NCBI GenBank assembly: GCA_963728975.1
Contig: CAVSMF010000004.1
Coordinates: 1 to 64,000, forward strand
Origin: DATFCK01 sp963728975
Lineage (GTDB): Bacteria; Verrucomicrobiota; Verrucomicrobiia; Chthoniobacterales; UBA10450
DNA: 64,000 nt
Reading direction: 5' to 3'
A program made the translations under genes and the position numbers. The notes below the pieces were generated by a model that saw only the letters and a list, made by a program, of their open reading frames with translations, did no database searches and was not told the DNA's origin. How positions within the stretch are numbered: the stretch's first letter is position 1; every line of letters begins with the position of its first letter. Positions 1 to 8,732 of this stretch are shown in pieces.

Positions 1-472
1 AACCGACAAACCAATAGTAATTCAAATTGTAAACGGTGTGAACGTTACCGTTCTTATCCGGAAACTTTTGCTGGCTATGCAAACGCGTCACCCTGAGCTG
101 TCCGTTAGGCAAGGTCGGCGCCTTGATCGTTACGACTTTCGAATCCATCATTGTCCAGCCCTGGGCGGGCAAACAGCGTTCCGGACGATGCAGACTGTTG
201 TCCGGGTCTTCGCCGGCCAGCACAATCGAGGCGAGAATGTCATCGCCCAGCCCATCGGAATAGATTCGACGGGCAAAAGTGGTGTCGGCAGCGAGCTCTA
301 CTCTTTCCCGCTCAGTGACCTGCTGCGGCACGCCAAACCACGACCCGATAAAATCGGGCAGGTTCATGTTAACCCCGGACGGCTGCCGGTGCGTTTGAGC
401 CGGAAGCAGATAGACGGAGCCCAAACCCGCAAGCAGGATCAGTTGCAACACTATCAGCCGCCGAATCGTCAT
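1..472 (-). CDS. Exosortase-associated EpsI-family protein (3' end cut by window edge)
   Basis: I translated this by hand; it has no stop inside the window, so only about 157 N-terminal residues are visible. It starts with a hydrophobic segment (residues 5-24) typical of a signal anchor. The motif HRPERCLPAQGW near residues 95-106 matches the Cys-containing core of EpsI-type proteins, which accompany exosortases and are linked to exopolysaccharide export and protein sorting. Its ATG overlaps the stop of the exosortase gene (ATGA, 472-469), so the two are translationally coupled. Family assignment rests on this motif and the neighbour; the exact role is not known. Confidence 0.85.
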   Translation of the reverse strand, partial: MTIRRLIVLQLILLAGLGSVYLLPAQTHRQPSGVNMNLPDFIGSWFGVPQQVTERERVELAADTTFARRIYSDGLGDDILASIVLAGEDPDNSLHRPERCLPAQGWTMMDSKVVTIKAPTLPNGQLRVTRLHSQQKFPDKNGNVHTVYNLNYYWFVG

Positions 473-1380
473 TGGGGCGTCTCCTGCGGTTGGGCCACGA
501 GCCCGTCCCTGTCCGAACGTAAGTTCAGCAACTTGTGCAACAGAAACATCGCCAGCAAAGCGATCGGGAACGAAATGAAGCCCGAATATTCATGATAAAT
601 TCCCCCGGCAAGCTCCGGATATCCCGCTCTGGCGATCAGAATGATGGTAAAAATTCGGCCGACATTCGCGATGACCGCGAATACGACCGAGAACGCCAGT
701 AAAGTAACTTTTTTCCACCACTTCCTTTCGAAAATGTGAGCGTAGACAGCAGTGAGCATGATAATCGCGATCAACGACCGAATTCCACTGCAACCTTCGG
801 CAATGTCGAATCCCCACGCTCCGTTCACTGCCCGGAGGGTGGTCCCGACCGCGTAGATCTTAATTCCGATCAAGTTCGAAAGAACCTGAACAGCGTTCGT
901 AATCAGAAATTGAAGCCGAAAACTTGTCTGCTGGAGCGCTCCAATCGGAATCATGAAAACAAGAAAACCAATCGGAAAGGCGAGGATCCGGCCGACCTGC
1001 TTACCCCAGACAAAAAGAACAACCCCAAAGAGCAGAAACGGAATTGCCAGCATGGTCACCCGAGCCTGAAGCGCTCGCGTCCCAATCAAAACCAGCCCGA
1101 TGCCGGCAGCGAGAAAGAGCAAACCCCAGTTCGAGCCATTCTTCGGAGCAGCCAACAGCTTTTTGCGATGGAACCAGAGGAGGGCAAGCGATATCGGAAT
1201 GACAAGCTTGCCGTATTCCTGGTTAAGGTTAGGCAGCCAATGCTCCCACGCCCAGACCATTATCGGCGCACTCGCATAGAGTTTGAGCACGCAAAAGAAA
1301 ACAATCAGCGTCGCAAAAATGCTCGATACCAGCAGAGCGGCAATGCGGATCGCGCTTGGCCGAGGTTCGGAGCGCGGCAA
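469..1380 (-). CDS. Exosortase/archaeosortase family transpeptidase
   Basis: A 303-residue polytopic membrane protein with about eight hydrophobic segments. The exosortase catalytic triad is visible: Cys197 in AEGCSGIRS, Arg242 in NVGRI and His263 in HEYSGF. Exosortases are inner-membrane enzymes thought to cleave and re-attach secreted proteins carrying a PEP-CTERM-like tail, usually in genomes that make exopolysaccharide. The start is TTG, with a possible GGAG upstream; an in-frame stop just upstream excludes a longer protein. It is followed by an EpsI-like gene with ATGA overlap and preceded by sugar-nucleotide and glycosyltransferase genes. I saw no PEP-CTERM tail among the complete secreted proteins of this window, so its substrates must lie elsewhere or use another signal. 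Confidence 0.93.
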   Translation of the reverse strand: MPRSEPRPSAIRIAALLVSSIFATLIVFFCVLKLYASAPIMVWAWEHWLPNLNQEYGKLVIPISLALLWFHRKKLLAAPKNGSNWGLLFLAAGIGLVLIGTRALQARVTMLAIPFLLFGVVLFVWGKQVGRILAFPIGFLVFMIPIGALQQTSFRLQFLITNAVQVLSNLIGIKIYAVGTTLRAVNGAWGFDIAEGCSGIRSLIAIIMLTAVYAHIFERKWWKKVTLLAFSVVFAVIANVGRIFTIILIARAGYPELAGGIYHEYSGFISFPIALLAMFLLHKLLNLRSDRDGLVAQPQETPQ

Positions 1381-1467
1381 ACCAGTTCATCTCCGTTAAC
1401 CCATTCGCCGAATCGGCGTCGGTTGCGTGCGGCCCCGCGATTCTTTCCTGGCTGCTCACTCGTGAAA

Positions 1468-2484
1468 TTACAGGGCTGCCTGCGCTGCAACGCGCGATTG
1501 GGTGTCCGACCGTGCCGTCATCTGATCGTAAATCCAGGCGTAGGTCCGCTCCAGGCCGTCGCGCAGACGAGTCGAGGGTTCCCAACCGAATACTTTTTCA
1601 ATCAGCGTGTTGTCGCTGTTGCGGCCGTTTACCCCTTTGGGCGCGGACAAATTATAACGCCGTTTCAGTTTCATCCCGGCGATCTCTTCCACGATGTCCA
1701 CCAGCTGGTTGATGCTGACCAGCTCGCTGCTGCCCAGATTCAAGGGATCGACAAAATCTCCGCCCAGGATCATCTGCGTCCCTTTCACGCAATCGTCGAT
1801 CCACATGAAACTGCGCGTCTGTTTGCCGTCGCCCCAAACTTCAATCTCATTTTTTCCCGATAATTTTGCTTCGATCACTTTCCGGCAAATGGCAGCGGGC
1901 GCTTTTTCGCGGCCGCCATCGTAGGTCCCGTGCGGACCGTAGACGTTGTGATAACGCGCAATCCGCGTTTCCAGCCCGAAATCTTCCCGGAAATGCCGGC
2001 ACATCCGTTCGCTAAACAATTTCTCCCAGCCATAGCCGTCCTCGGGCATCGCCGGATACGCGTCCTCCTCCTTCAGCGCGGTCACATTCGGATCGGTCTG
2101 TTTATCCGCGGCGTAGACGCAGGCCGAGGACGCATAAAAATAACGAGCCACCCCGGCCTCCTTGCATGCCATGACCAGGTGGGTATTGATCAACACGCTC
2201 AACATGCAAAGGGCCTTGTTGTTTTCGATAAATCCCATCCCGCCCATGTCGGCCGCCAGATTGTAAACCAGCTCGATCTCACGCACCGCTTCTTCGCACG
2301 CCTCTTTCCCCCGGAGATCGAGCTCCTGGTTTTCCGCCTCGGGAAATCGCTGGTACCATTCCCCTAACGGTTTGACATCAACTGCGCGAACATCGGCTCC
2401 TTGCCGGAGCAAATCGGCCACCAGATGGCCCCCGATAAAACCGCCCGCGCCGCACACTACAATTTTTTTTCCTGAAGAAGCCAT
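1468..2484 (-). CDS. GDP-mannose 3,5-epimerase-like NAD-dependent epimerase (extended SDR)
   Basis: 338 residues with the Rossmann motif GAGGFIGG at 12-19 and the SDR catalytic pair Tyr151/Lys155 (YGWEK). The stretch DMGGMGFI at 79-86, SSACVY with Cys122, and WGDGKQTRSFMWID are hallmarks of the GDP-mannose 3,5-epimerase group, which converts GDP-D-mannose to GDP-L-galactose/gulose. Such enzymes supply unusual sugars for surface polysaccharide. It lies between the WecG-like transferase and the exosortase on the same strand, consistent with a polysaccharide operon. Substrate specificity cannot be fixed from sequence; other GDP-sugar epimerases of the family remain possible. Confidence 0.88.
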   Translation of the reverse strand: MASSGKKIVVCGAGGFIGGHLVADLLRQGADVRAVDVKPLGEWYQRFPEAENQELDLRGKEACEEAVREIELVYNLAADMGGMGFIENNKALCMLSVLINTHLVMACKEAGVARYFYASSACVYAADKQTDPNVTALKEEDAYPAMPEDGYGWEKLFSERMCRHFREDFGLETRIARYHNVYGPHGTYDGGREKAPAAICRKVIEAKLSGKNEIEVWGDGKQTRSFMWIDDCVKGTQMILGGDFVDPLNLGSSELVSINQLVDIVEEIAGMKLKRRYNLSAPKGVNGRNSDNTLIEKVFGWEPSTRLRDGLERTYAWIYDQMTARSDTQSRVAAQAAL

Positions 2485-2497
2485 GGGTTACAACGTT

Positions 2498-2559
2498 GTA
2501 GAGGTGCTTGTGCCAAGCACCTGTTTGTTGAGTTCGGTGGTTGGCACAACCACCGCTAC
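2498..2559. repeat. Paired REP hairpins (BIME-like)
   Basis: Two hairpins face each other. The first has arms GAGGTGCTTG/CAAGCACCT and begins with GTAG. The second has arms GGTGGTTG/CAACCACC and ends with CTAC (GTAG on the other strand). Close copies lie at 3539-3601 and 6664-6726. GTAG next to a hairpin foot is the known signature of REP elements. Confidence 0.8.
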
Positions 2560-2639
2560 AATCACAATTTTTTCTGATGACATGATTTGATATCCGTTAA
2601 CGCTTCCTATCTCCGATCTCTGACCTCCTGACCTCTGAT

Positions 2640-2664
2640 GGCGATTGTGGTCAATCGCCGCTAC
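2640..2664. repeat. Single REP hairpin with CTAC foot
   Basis: Arms GGCGATTG/CAATCGCC with a TGGT loop, then GCTAC. The stem closely resembles the hairpins found inside mutL at 7372-7515. Confidence 0.7.
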
Positions 2665-2690
2665 CTGTCTCCTATCTTCTATCTTCGATG

Positions 2691-3464
2691 TTACGGCTGC
2701 AAATAGTAGTTTCGTAAGCCCAGCAACTGCCCTGCCGCTCGCCAGATAAACCGCGGATTATTGATGAGATAACGTCTCCCCAAACGCCCCGGTTCCTGCG
2801 TGAGCCGAAACAGCCATTCCAACCCGGAACGCTGGACCCAGCGCGGCGCTTGCCGGATACGGCCGGTCAGCAGGTCGAACGCGGCCCCGACCCCCAAAAA
2901 AATTTTCGCTTCCGGCAACAACGGCATGTACTGGGCCATGAATCGCTCCTGCTTCGGCGTGCTCAAGCCCACCCAGAAAAAGTCCGGGCGCGTTCCCCGA
3001 ACCATTGTCTGCAAATCGCTGATCTCACTGTCGTTCAACCGGCGAAAAGGCGGTGTGTAAGTGCCGACGATCTTCAATCCGGGGAACCGCGCGCCTAACT
3101 GGTCCCGCAGTTGTTCGGCAATTCCCGGAACGCCTCCGTAAAAGAAGTGGGTGAAACCTTCCGCCGGCGAATGTTGGCACACGTTCAACATCAAATCCGG
3201 GCCATAAACTCGCTGGATGGTGGGGTGCCCCTGCAGTTTTCCCATCCAGACCATCGGCATGCCGTCCGGCGTGGAAAGCATGGCCCGATTCAGGATATCC
3301 CGAAGGACAGGATCGTCCTGGGCTTCGCTGACCCCGTGCACTCCGGTAACGGTGACATAACCGCGGCGGCCCTGACGGACAGCGTCGAACAAAAAATCGC
3401 GGGCGCGATTCTGGTCGAGGACACTGATACCGACACCGAGCACGTTAACTTTTTCCACGTCCAT
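2691..3464 (-). CDS. WecG/TagA/CpsF-family glycosyltransferase
   Basis: About 257 residues from the chosen ATG. Family hallmarks are the central STPDGMPMVWMGKLQG with GPDLM shortly after, GVGAAFDLLTG, and the C-terminal QRSGLEWLFRLTQEPGRLGRRY. The family transfers N-acetylmannosaminuronate, N-acetylmannosamine or glucose-type residues to lipid-linked precursors on the cytoplasmic face of the membrane. I start at 3464 because the longer reading to 3557 translates REP repeat DNA. It is the first gene of the minus-strand polysaccharide run leading to the exosortase. The sugar transferred is unknown. Confidence 0.93.
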   Translation of the reverse strand: MDVEKVNVLGVGISVLDQNRARDFLFDAVRQGRRGYVTVTGVHGVSEAQDDPVLRDILNRAMLSTPDGMPMVWMGKLQGHPTIQRVYGPDLMLNVCQHSPAEGFTHFFYGGVPGIAEQLRDQLGARFPGLKIVGTYTPPFRRLNDSEISDLQTMVRGTRPDFFWVGLSTPKQERFMAQYMPLLPEAKIFLGVGAAFDLLTGRIRQAPRWVQRSGLEWLFRLTQEPGRLGRRYLINNPRFIWRAAGQLLGLRNYYLQP

Positions 3465-3538
3465 TGCTTGCCCTAACCATACCACAGCGCTGCTCGGACG
3501 TGTAGGATGTTGCTGGCCGCGGCGTTCGGATTCTACTT

Positions 3539-3601
3539 GTAGAGGTGTTTGCGCCAAACACCTGCCCTACGGAACTCGGTGGTTGGCACAACCACCGCTA
3601 C
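3539..3601. repeat. Paired REP hairpins, second copy
   Basis: Same two-hairpin unit as at 2498-2559, with stem changes (GAGGTGTTTG/CAAACACCT) that keep the pairing. It lies just upstream of the WecG-like gene. Confidence 0.8.
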
Positions 3602-4450
3602 AAATTTCCCTGGCGCTTTTTCCCGGCAGAGCATTGCGGCGAGGGCGCCGCAATGGACACGCGGGGGCGCGTGCGCTCCTCGGATTCCTTTGCTCCTTGC
3701 CTTTCTCCCTTCGCCTTTTGCCTCCCTGCTGGCCCCCTGCCCTGACGGCGATTCGGCGCTCCTGCACCGTTCGTTCTCTCCCGATTTCATGTCACACGTG
3801 TGACACGGAATCGGGCGCAAAAAATACCGGGCACGGATCCCTCTTTTTCCTGCACTCTATGCACCAACCAATCCCACCCCCGATTCTCCCCGTTTTGCCC
3901 TCCACCCTCACCCACCTGCACCGTTCGTTCTCTCCCGATTTCATGTCACATGTGTGACACGGAATCGGGCGCAAAAAATACCGGACAACGGATCCCTCTT
4001 TTTCCTGCTCTATTTTATTCACAGGCTTTGTAAATTGGGTCCGGCGACGACGACGCATACGGGAGGCGAGGAGCTGGTGGCTCTCTGAAGCCCCGCGCCT
4101 CGTGTATCCATTGTGGCGCCTCGCCGCAATGGGCACGCGGGGCGCCTGCGCTCCTCGGATTCCTTTGCTCCTTGCCTTTCTCCCTTCGCCCTTTGCTTCC
4201 CTGCTGGCCCCCTGCCCTGACGGCGATTCGGCGCTCCTGCACCGTTCGTTCTCTCCCGATTTCATGTCACATGTGTGACACAGAATCGGGCGCAAAAATA
4301 CCGGACACCTCGCCGCAATGCTCTGAGAGGAAAAGTCCGCGACTCGCGAAAGCTTCCGGAGTCGCCGGTACGCGAGGCGCGTGCGCTCCCTGGATATTGC
4401 ATTTTCTAGCCCGTAAGTTGCTCCTCTGGCGCTCGGGGAACCTCGTTGCG
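3602..4450. repeat. Gene-free repeat nest with three 36-bp palindromes and a 144-bp direct repeat
   Basis: No gene is supported here. The segment from 3672 recurs from 4147 almost unchanged for about 144 bp. Three copies of a 36-bp palindrome lie at 3780-3815, 3934-3969 and 4255-4290, with outer arms CCCGATT/AATCGGG and core GTCACA-NN-TGTGAC. Each sits in a larger conserved unit of roughly 70-95 bp beginning CTGCACCGTTCG. Another hairpin (CATTGCGGC/GCCGCAATG) occurs near 3635-3656 and again near 6637-6659. The 36-mer is a relative of the palindromes flanking the PaaX-like gene at 28084-28887. Long open frames in this stretch are translations of the repeats. Confidence 0.85.
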
Positions 4451-5677
4451 ATGGTCGATCATTATCTCGTTGTGGGCGCCGGTCTGAGCGGCGCCGTTTT
4501 AGCCCGCGAACTGGTAAACGGCATGGATTGCCGGGTGACGGTGCTGGAAGCGCGCAACCATATCGCGGGCAATTGCCACACCGAACGCGACGGGGCGAGC
4601 GGGATCATGCTCCACAAGTACGGGCCGCACATCTTCAACACCGACCGACTGGAGGTCTGGAATTATGTGAACCGGTTCGCCCGATTCCGCCCATTCGTGA
4701 ACCGGGTCAAAGCGCATACCGCCAGGGGCATTTTTTCTCTGCCGATCAACCTGCATACCATCAATCAGTTTTTTGGAAAAACGTTCACGCCCGGCGAGGC
4801 GCGCGAGTTCATCGCCTCGATCGCCGACAAAAGCATTGTCGAACCCGCCAATCTGGAAGAGCAGGCCCTGAAAATGGTCGGACGCCAGCTCTACCAGACG
4901 TTCCTTTACGGCTACACAAAAAAGCAATGGGGGTGCGAGCCTCGCGAGTTGCCGGCGTCGATATTGAAACGTCTGCCGGTGCGCTTCGATTACAACGACA
5001 GTTATTACGACAAGCCCTTTCAAGGCATTCCAGAAGAGGGCTACACCGGAATGGTCAGCCGCATCCTCGATCATGAACGGATCACGGTCCTGCTCGGGAC
5101 CGAGTTCGAACCGGGTTTGGCCGACGGAGCCAGGCATCTCTTCTACACCGGACCGCTGGACGCATATTTTGGGTTCCGGTTCGGGAGGCTCGGATATCGC
5201 ACGGTCGAGTTTCAACGTATTGACGGCCGGGGCGATTTCCAGGGATGTGCCGTGATCAATTATCCGGAAATGGACGTTGCCTATACGCGCGTCCACGAGC
5301 ACAAACATTTCGCTCCCTGGGAACAACACGAAAGCACGGTTTGCTTCCGTGAATTCAGCAAGGAAACGACCCGGGCCGATGTTCCCTATTATCCAAAAAG
5401 ATTGGCTGCCGACATCGATCTCCTTGCCAAATATGTTGGCCTGGCCCAGTTGGAAAACACCACTTCATTCCTGGGCCGGCTGGGGACGTATCGCTATTTG
5501 AACATGGATCAGGTGATCGGCGAATCGCTCGATTTTTCGAAACGCTTCCTGAACTCGGTCAAAACCGGGACCCCAGGCCCCGGTGTTCTCGGCCGACAAC
5601 CGCTCCCGGGCCGGCGCGGACTGAAGAAGTACGAACCAACCCGGTTCGCGCCCAAAGAAATGGCAACAATTTCATGA
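4451..5677 (+). CDS. glf: UDP-galactopyranose mutase
   Basis: 408 residues. The N-terminal FAD-binding motif VGAGLSGAVLARELV is followed by HKYGPHIFNT and YGYTKKQWG, both highly characteristic of Glf, and later by NYPEMDVAYTRVHEHKHF. The flavoenzyme interconverts UDP-galactopyranose and UDP-galactofuranose in the cytoplasm, supplying galactofuranose for surface glycans. I start at ATG 4451, directly before the FAD motif, because upstream sequence in frame is repeat DNA. The next gene starts within its stop (ATGA, 5674-5677), so the pair is probably co-translated. Length matches the family; the C-terminal tail after about residue 370 is less conserved. Confidence 0.95.
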   Translation: MVDHYLVVGAGLSGAVLARELVNGMDCRVTVLEARNHIAGNCHTERDGASGIMLHKYGPHIFNTDRLEVWNYVNRFARFRPFVNRVKAHTARGIFSLPINLHTINQFFGKTFTPGEAREFIASIADKSIVEPANLEEQALKMVGRQLYQTFLYGYTKKQWGCEPRELPASILKRLPVRFDYNDSYYDKPFQGIPEEGYTGMVSRILDHERITVLLGTEFEPGLADGARHLFYTGPLDAYFGFRFGRLGYRTVEFQRIDGRGDFQGCAVINYPEMDVAYTRVHEHKHFAPWEQHESTVCFREFSKETTRADVPYYPKRLAADIDLLAKYVGLAQLENTTSFLGRLGTYRYLNMDQVIGESLDFSKRFLNSVKTGTPGPGVLGRQPLPGRRGLKKYEPTRFAPKEMATIS

Positions 5678-6555
5678 GCAACAACGAACTGACAGTCGTC
5701 ATGCCGGTTTACAATGAGGAATCGAACATTGAGGGCGTGATCATTCAATGGCTCGAAACATTGGCTGGCCAACGGATCCGAGCGCGCATCATCGCCGTCA
5801 ACGACGGCTCAACCGACGGCACCTGGAACGCGCTGATGCGGTTGCAGCTTCGGTTTCCGGAGCAGCTCGTTGTTATCAATAAGGCAAATTCAGGACACGG
5901 GCAAAGCTGCCGCGCCGGATACGAATCCGCTCTGGCCCAAAATGCCCGGTGGATCCTCCAAATCGACTCCGATGGGCAATGCGATCCCGCATTTTTCCCG
6001 CGTTTCTGGGCCGGGCGCGACCAGGCGGAATGTATTTTCGGAGTGCGCACCAAACGGGACGACGGTTATGCGCGCAAACTGATTTCCTCGATCTGCCGCA
6101 TACTGATGGCTGCGGTTACGGGCCGGGATTTGAAGGATGCGAATGTTCCCTATCGTTTGATCAAACACGACGCGCTGAAGACGGCATTAGAAGCGGTGCC
6201 GAAATATTTTGATCTGCAAAACGTGGGGTTAACTCTGGCTCTCAAACGCAATCGGGTCTGGCGATGGATGTATGTGCCGATCCGATTTCGCGCCCGTCAA
6301 GGCGGCACCAACAGCATCAACCTGCGCAGGATCGTAAAGATGGGATTTCGAATGCTCCTGCAGATCAAGCAGGTAGGCGGAGACGATACCGAGCGGTTGA
6401 GCGGCCTGAAGCCGGCGACGGCCGGCGTTCTTTTAAGGGGACAACCGTGGCCTGGTTTTGGGCGCCTGCACAATGTTTTCCTGCCGTTTGTCCGGCTTTT
6501 TACTCCGGTATTGTCAGGGAGGCCGGAATTGCCTGGCCGGGTTCGCCGTGGTTAA
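5674..6555 (+). CDS. Family 2 glycosyltransferase (DPM1-like)
   Basis: 293 residues. VVMPVYNEESNI at the start, VNDGSTDGT and QIDSDGQCDP (DxD-type metal/nucleotide site) identify a GT-A fold family 2 glycosyltransferase of the dolichyl-phosphate-mannose-synthase type. No C-terminal membrane segments are evident, so it is probably cytoplasmic or peripheral. It overlaps glf by four bases and likely acts in the same polysaccharide pathway. The final 50 or so residues run into sequence resembling the local repeats and are probably not part of the catalytic fold. Donor and acceptor are unknown. Confidence 0.9.
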   Translation: MSNNELTVVMPVYNEESNIEGVIIQWLETLAGQRIRARIIAVNDGSTDGTWNALMRLQLRFPEQLVVINKANSGHGQSCRAGYESALAQNARWILQIDSDGQCDPAFFPRFWAGRDQAECIFGVRTKRDDGYARKLISSICRILMAAVTGRDLKDANVPYRLIKHDALKTALEAVPKYFDLQNVGLTLALKRNRVWRWMYVPIRFRARQGGTNSINLRRIVKMGFRMLLQIKQVGGDDTERLSGLKPATAGVLLRGQPWPGFGRLHNVFLPFVRLFTPVLSGRPELPGRVRRG

Positions 6556-6636
6556 AGCGGCGGGGACGGGGAGCGCACGCGCCCTCGCGTGCTTGGCGAT
6601 GGCGCCCCGCCATCGCGGACTTTCTTCCGGCAGAGC

Positions 6637-6726
6637 ATTGCGGCGAGGGCGCCGCAATGGCTTGCAGAGGTGTTTGTGCCAAACACCTGTCTTATCAAAA
6701 TAGGTGGTTGGCACAACCACCGCTAC
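6637..6726. repeat. REP cluster between GT2 gene and mutL
   Basis: A hairpin with arms CATTGCGGC/GCCGCAATG (about 6637-6659) is followed by the paired REP unit seen at 2498 and 3539 (6664-6726; the leading tetranucleotide is GCAG instead of GTAG). It sits at the junction of two convergent genes, a usual place for REP elements. Confidence 0.75.
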
Positions 6727-6748
6727 AAATTCGCCGCGGGATCCGCGG

Positions 6749-8716
6749 TCATACTTTGCGGCCAAACTTTTTCTCCAGCTCGGCCAGCGAGATCTGGATC
6801 ATGGTCGGGCGGCCATGCGGACAGCAGTAGGGCAGATCGCATTCGAGCAGGTCCTGAATCAGCTTTTCCAATTCGGGGTAACGAAGCGGATCGTTAGCCT
6901 TGACGGCATGGCGGCAGACTGTTTTTGCGATCATGTCCTCGCCTAACCGAAGCGGCGAACTGCTATTGCTTGCATTTTTCAGCTCGTCGATCACCGATTG
7001 GATGAACTGCGCCGCGTCCGGAGCGCTGACGAAGCCGGGCAGACTGTCGATCTTAAATGTATTTGGGCCGAACCGTTCGATGCCGATGCCCATTTTCTGG
7101 AGGACCGGAACGTTGCGTTCGATCCACTCGGCATCGCGCGGCGGCAAATCGAAGGTTTGAGGCATGAGCAATCGCTGGGAGGGGACACCTTGTTCCTCCA
7201 TGCGGCGCCGCAATTCCTCGAACAGAATGCGTTCGTGAGCGGCGTGTTGATCGACCAGGACAAGGCCGTCGGCGTTTTCCATCAAAATATAGAGCCGGTT
7301 GAGCACCCCGATGATTTGAAACGCTTGAGGGGTAACGCGCGGTGGGACGGGGGTAGTTGCCGCGTCACCCTGGCGATTCGGCCCGCCTGCAACGCTGGGC
7401 GTAGCACTGCGGGCAGGTGAATCGCCGCTACCTGAGGCCCGTTCACCCTGGCGATTCGGTGAATCGCCGCTACCTAAGGCCCGTTCACCCTGGCGATTCG
7501 GTGAATCGCCGCTACCTCTAATGAACTCAATCGCGCGTTCGCCCCGCAAGGTGAAATCCGAGTGCAACTGCGGAAGATCGGGCGCCATCGATTGCCGCGC
7601 GGGATCGGCGACCCCGACGGCGCCGGTAATGGAGCCGGCGGGCTCGGGTTTAACTTCGGTCCGGGCACCGAGGTCGGAAGATTGGCCGGGCGCCGGCGCG
7701 CGAAACTGCTGCTGCCAGGCGGCGCGTTCGCTCTCCAAAGTTTGCCGGACCGAATCGACCACCGCCTCGCGGACCGAACTTGGATCGCGGAACCGGACTT
7801 CGCGTTTGGCGGGGTGCACGTTGACATCCACCGCTCCGGGATCGAGCGCGATGAAAAAGAACGTGATCGGGTATTGGCCCCTCATCAAAGCGGTGTGATA
7901 ACCCTCCCTGAGAGCGGCGTTGATCAACTGATTTTCGACTGCGCGACCGTTGACGAAAATCAGTTGTTGATCGCGGGTTTGGCGGCTGATCCCGGCCCGG
8001 CCGATGAATCCGCTCAATTGAATCCCGGGAGGGGAAGCAGACCTGACCGGCAACAATTTCTCGACTGATTTCGGTCCGTAGAGATCGCGCAGCCGATCGA
8101 GCAGACTGGCGGCGGGCGGAAGCTGAAACAGGAGACGCTCATCGCGGACGAAAGTGAAGGCGATGGCGGGATGCCCGATGGCCTGGAGATGGAGTTGATG
8201 CTCGATGTTCCGGCTCTCGGTGTTTTCCGAACGAACGAATTTGCGGCGGGCCGGCAGATTGTAGAATATCGAGCGGACTTCGACCTGGGTTCCGGGGGCC
8301 TCCCCGCTATCCCGGACGAGCTCGATCTTGCCGCCATTGACGACAATTTCCGTCCCGGCCTCGGCGTCACGTTCGCGGGTCGTTAGGCGAAAGCGGGAGA
8401 CGCTGGCGATGCTCGGCAGCGCTTCGCCTCGAAATCCGAGGGTGGCCACGGCCTCGAGGTCCAGGGCGGAGCGGATTTTGCTGGTGGCGTGGCGTTCGAG
8501 ACAAAGCAAGGCGTCATCCCGGTCCATTCCGGAGCCGTCATCAATTACCCGAATAACGGAAATGCCGCCTCGCCTGATGATGACATCGATTTTGCGGGCG
8601 CCGGCGTCGATGCTGTTCTCAACCAGTTCCTTGACCACCGATGCGGGCCGCTCGACCACTTCCCCGGCTGCGACCTGACTGGCAACGGTTTCGGACAACA
8701 GTCGGATGCGGCTCAT
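6749..8716 (-). CDS. mutL: DNA mismatch repair protein MutL
   Basis: 655 residues. The N-terminal GHKL ATPase motifs are clear: ELVENSIDAGA, IDDGSGM, TLGFRGEALPSI and the YNLPARRKF region. The C-terminal domain carries the endonuclease motif DQHAAHERILFEE, with CRHAVKA, CPHGRPT and a final FGR, so this MutL should nick DNA like other endonuclease-type MutLs. It couples MutS recognition to strand removal. The linker, around residues 400-450, contains a 14-residue repeat (GSGDSPNRQGERA plus one residue) encoded by REP hairpins inserted in frame. No mutS lies in the window. The coding frame is intact. Confidence 0.97.
   Translation of the reverse strand: MSRIRLLSETVASQVAAGEVVERPASVVKELVENSIDAGARKIDVIIRRGGISVIRVIDDGSGMDRDDALLCLERHATSKIRSALDLEAVATLGFRGEALPSIASVSRFRLTTRERDAEAGTEIVVNGGKIELVRDSGEAPGTQVEVRSIFYNLPARRKFVRSENTESRNIEHQLHLQAIGHPAIAFTFVRDERLLFQLPPAASLLDRLRDLYGPKSVEKLLPVRSASPPGIQLSGFIGRAGISRQTRDQQLIFVNGRAVENQLINAALREGYHTALMRGQYPITFFFIALDPGAVDVNVHPAKREVRFRDPSSVREAVVDSVRQTLESERAAWQQQFRAPAPGQSSDLGARTEVKPEPAGSITGAVGVADPARQSMAPDLPQLHSDFTLRGERAIEFIRGSGDSPNRQGERALGSGDSPNRQGERASGSGDSPARSATPSVAGGPNRQGDAATTPVPPRVTPQAFQIIGVLNRLYILMENADGLVLVDQHAAHERILFEELRRRMEEQGVPSQRLLMPQTFDLPPRDAEWIERNVPVLQKMGIGIERFGPNTFKIDSLPGFVSAPDAAQFIQSVIDELKNASNSSSPLRLGEDMIAKTVCRHAVKANDPLRYPELEKLIQDLLECDLPYCCPHGRPTMIQISLAELEKKFGRKV
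7372..7515. repeat. REP hairpins inside the mutL coding sequence
   Basis: Two near-identical 42-bp units (hairpins at 7450-7473 and 7492-7515, arms GGCGATTC/GAATCGCC followed by GCTAC) sit next to a third, split copy (7372-7431). The two arms of that copy are separated by about 40 bp of other hairpin-forming sequence. 42 bp is 14 codons, so the mutL frame is kept. Confidence 0.85.
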
Positions 8717-8732
8717 TGTTGGAGAAGTTAAA

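Noticed and set aside
736..1863. Long plus-strand open frame opposite the exosortase and epimerase genes
   Set aside because: It is a shadow frame in GC-rich DNA, low-complexity and without any family signature, whereas the opposite strand shows clear motifs.
4172..4450. N-terminal extension of Glf
   Set aside because: It covers the palindrome repeats; the FAD motif and family start lie just after ATG 4451.
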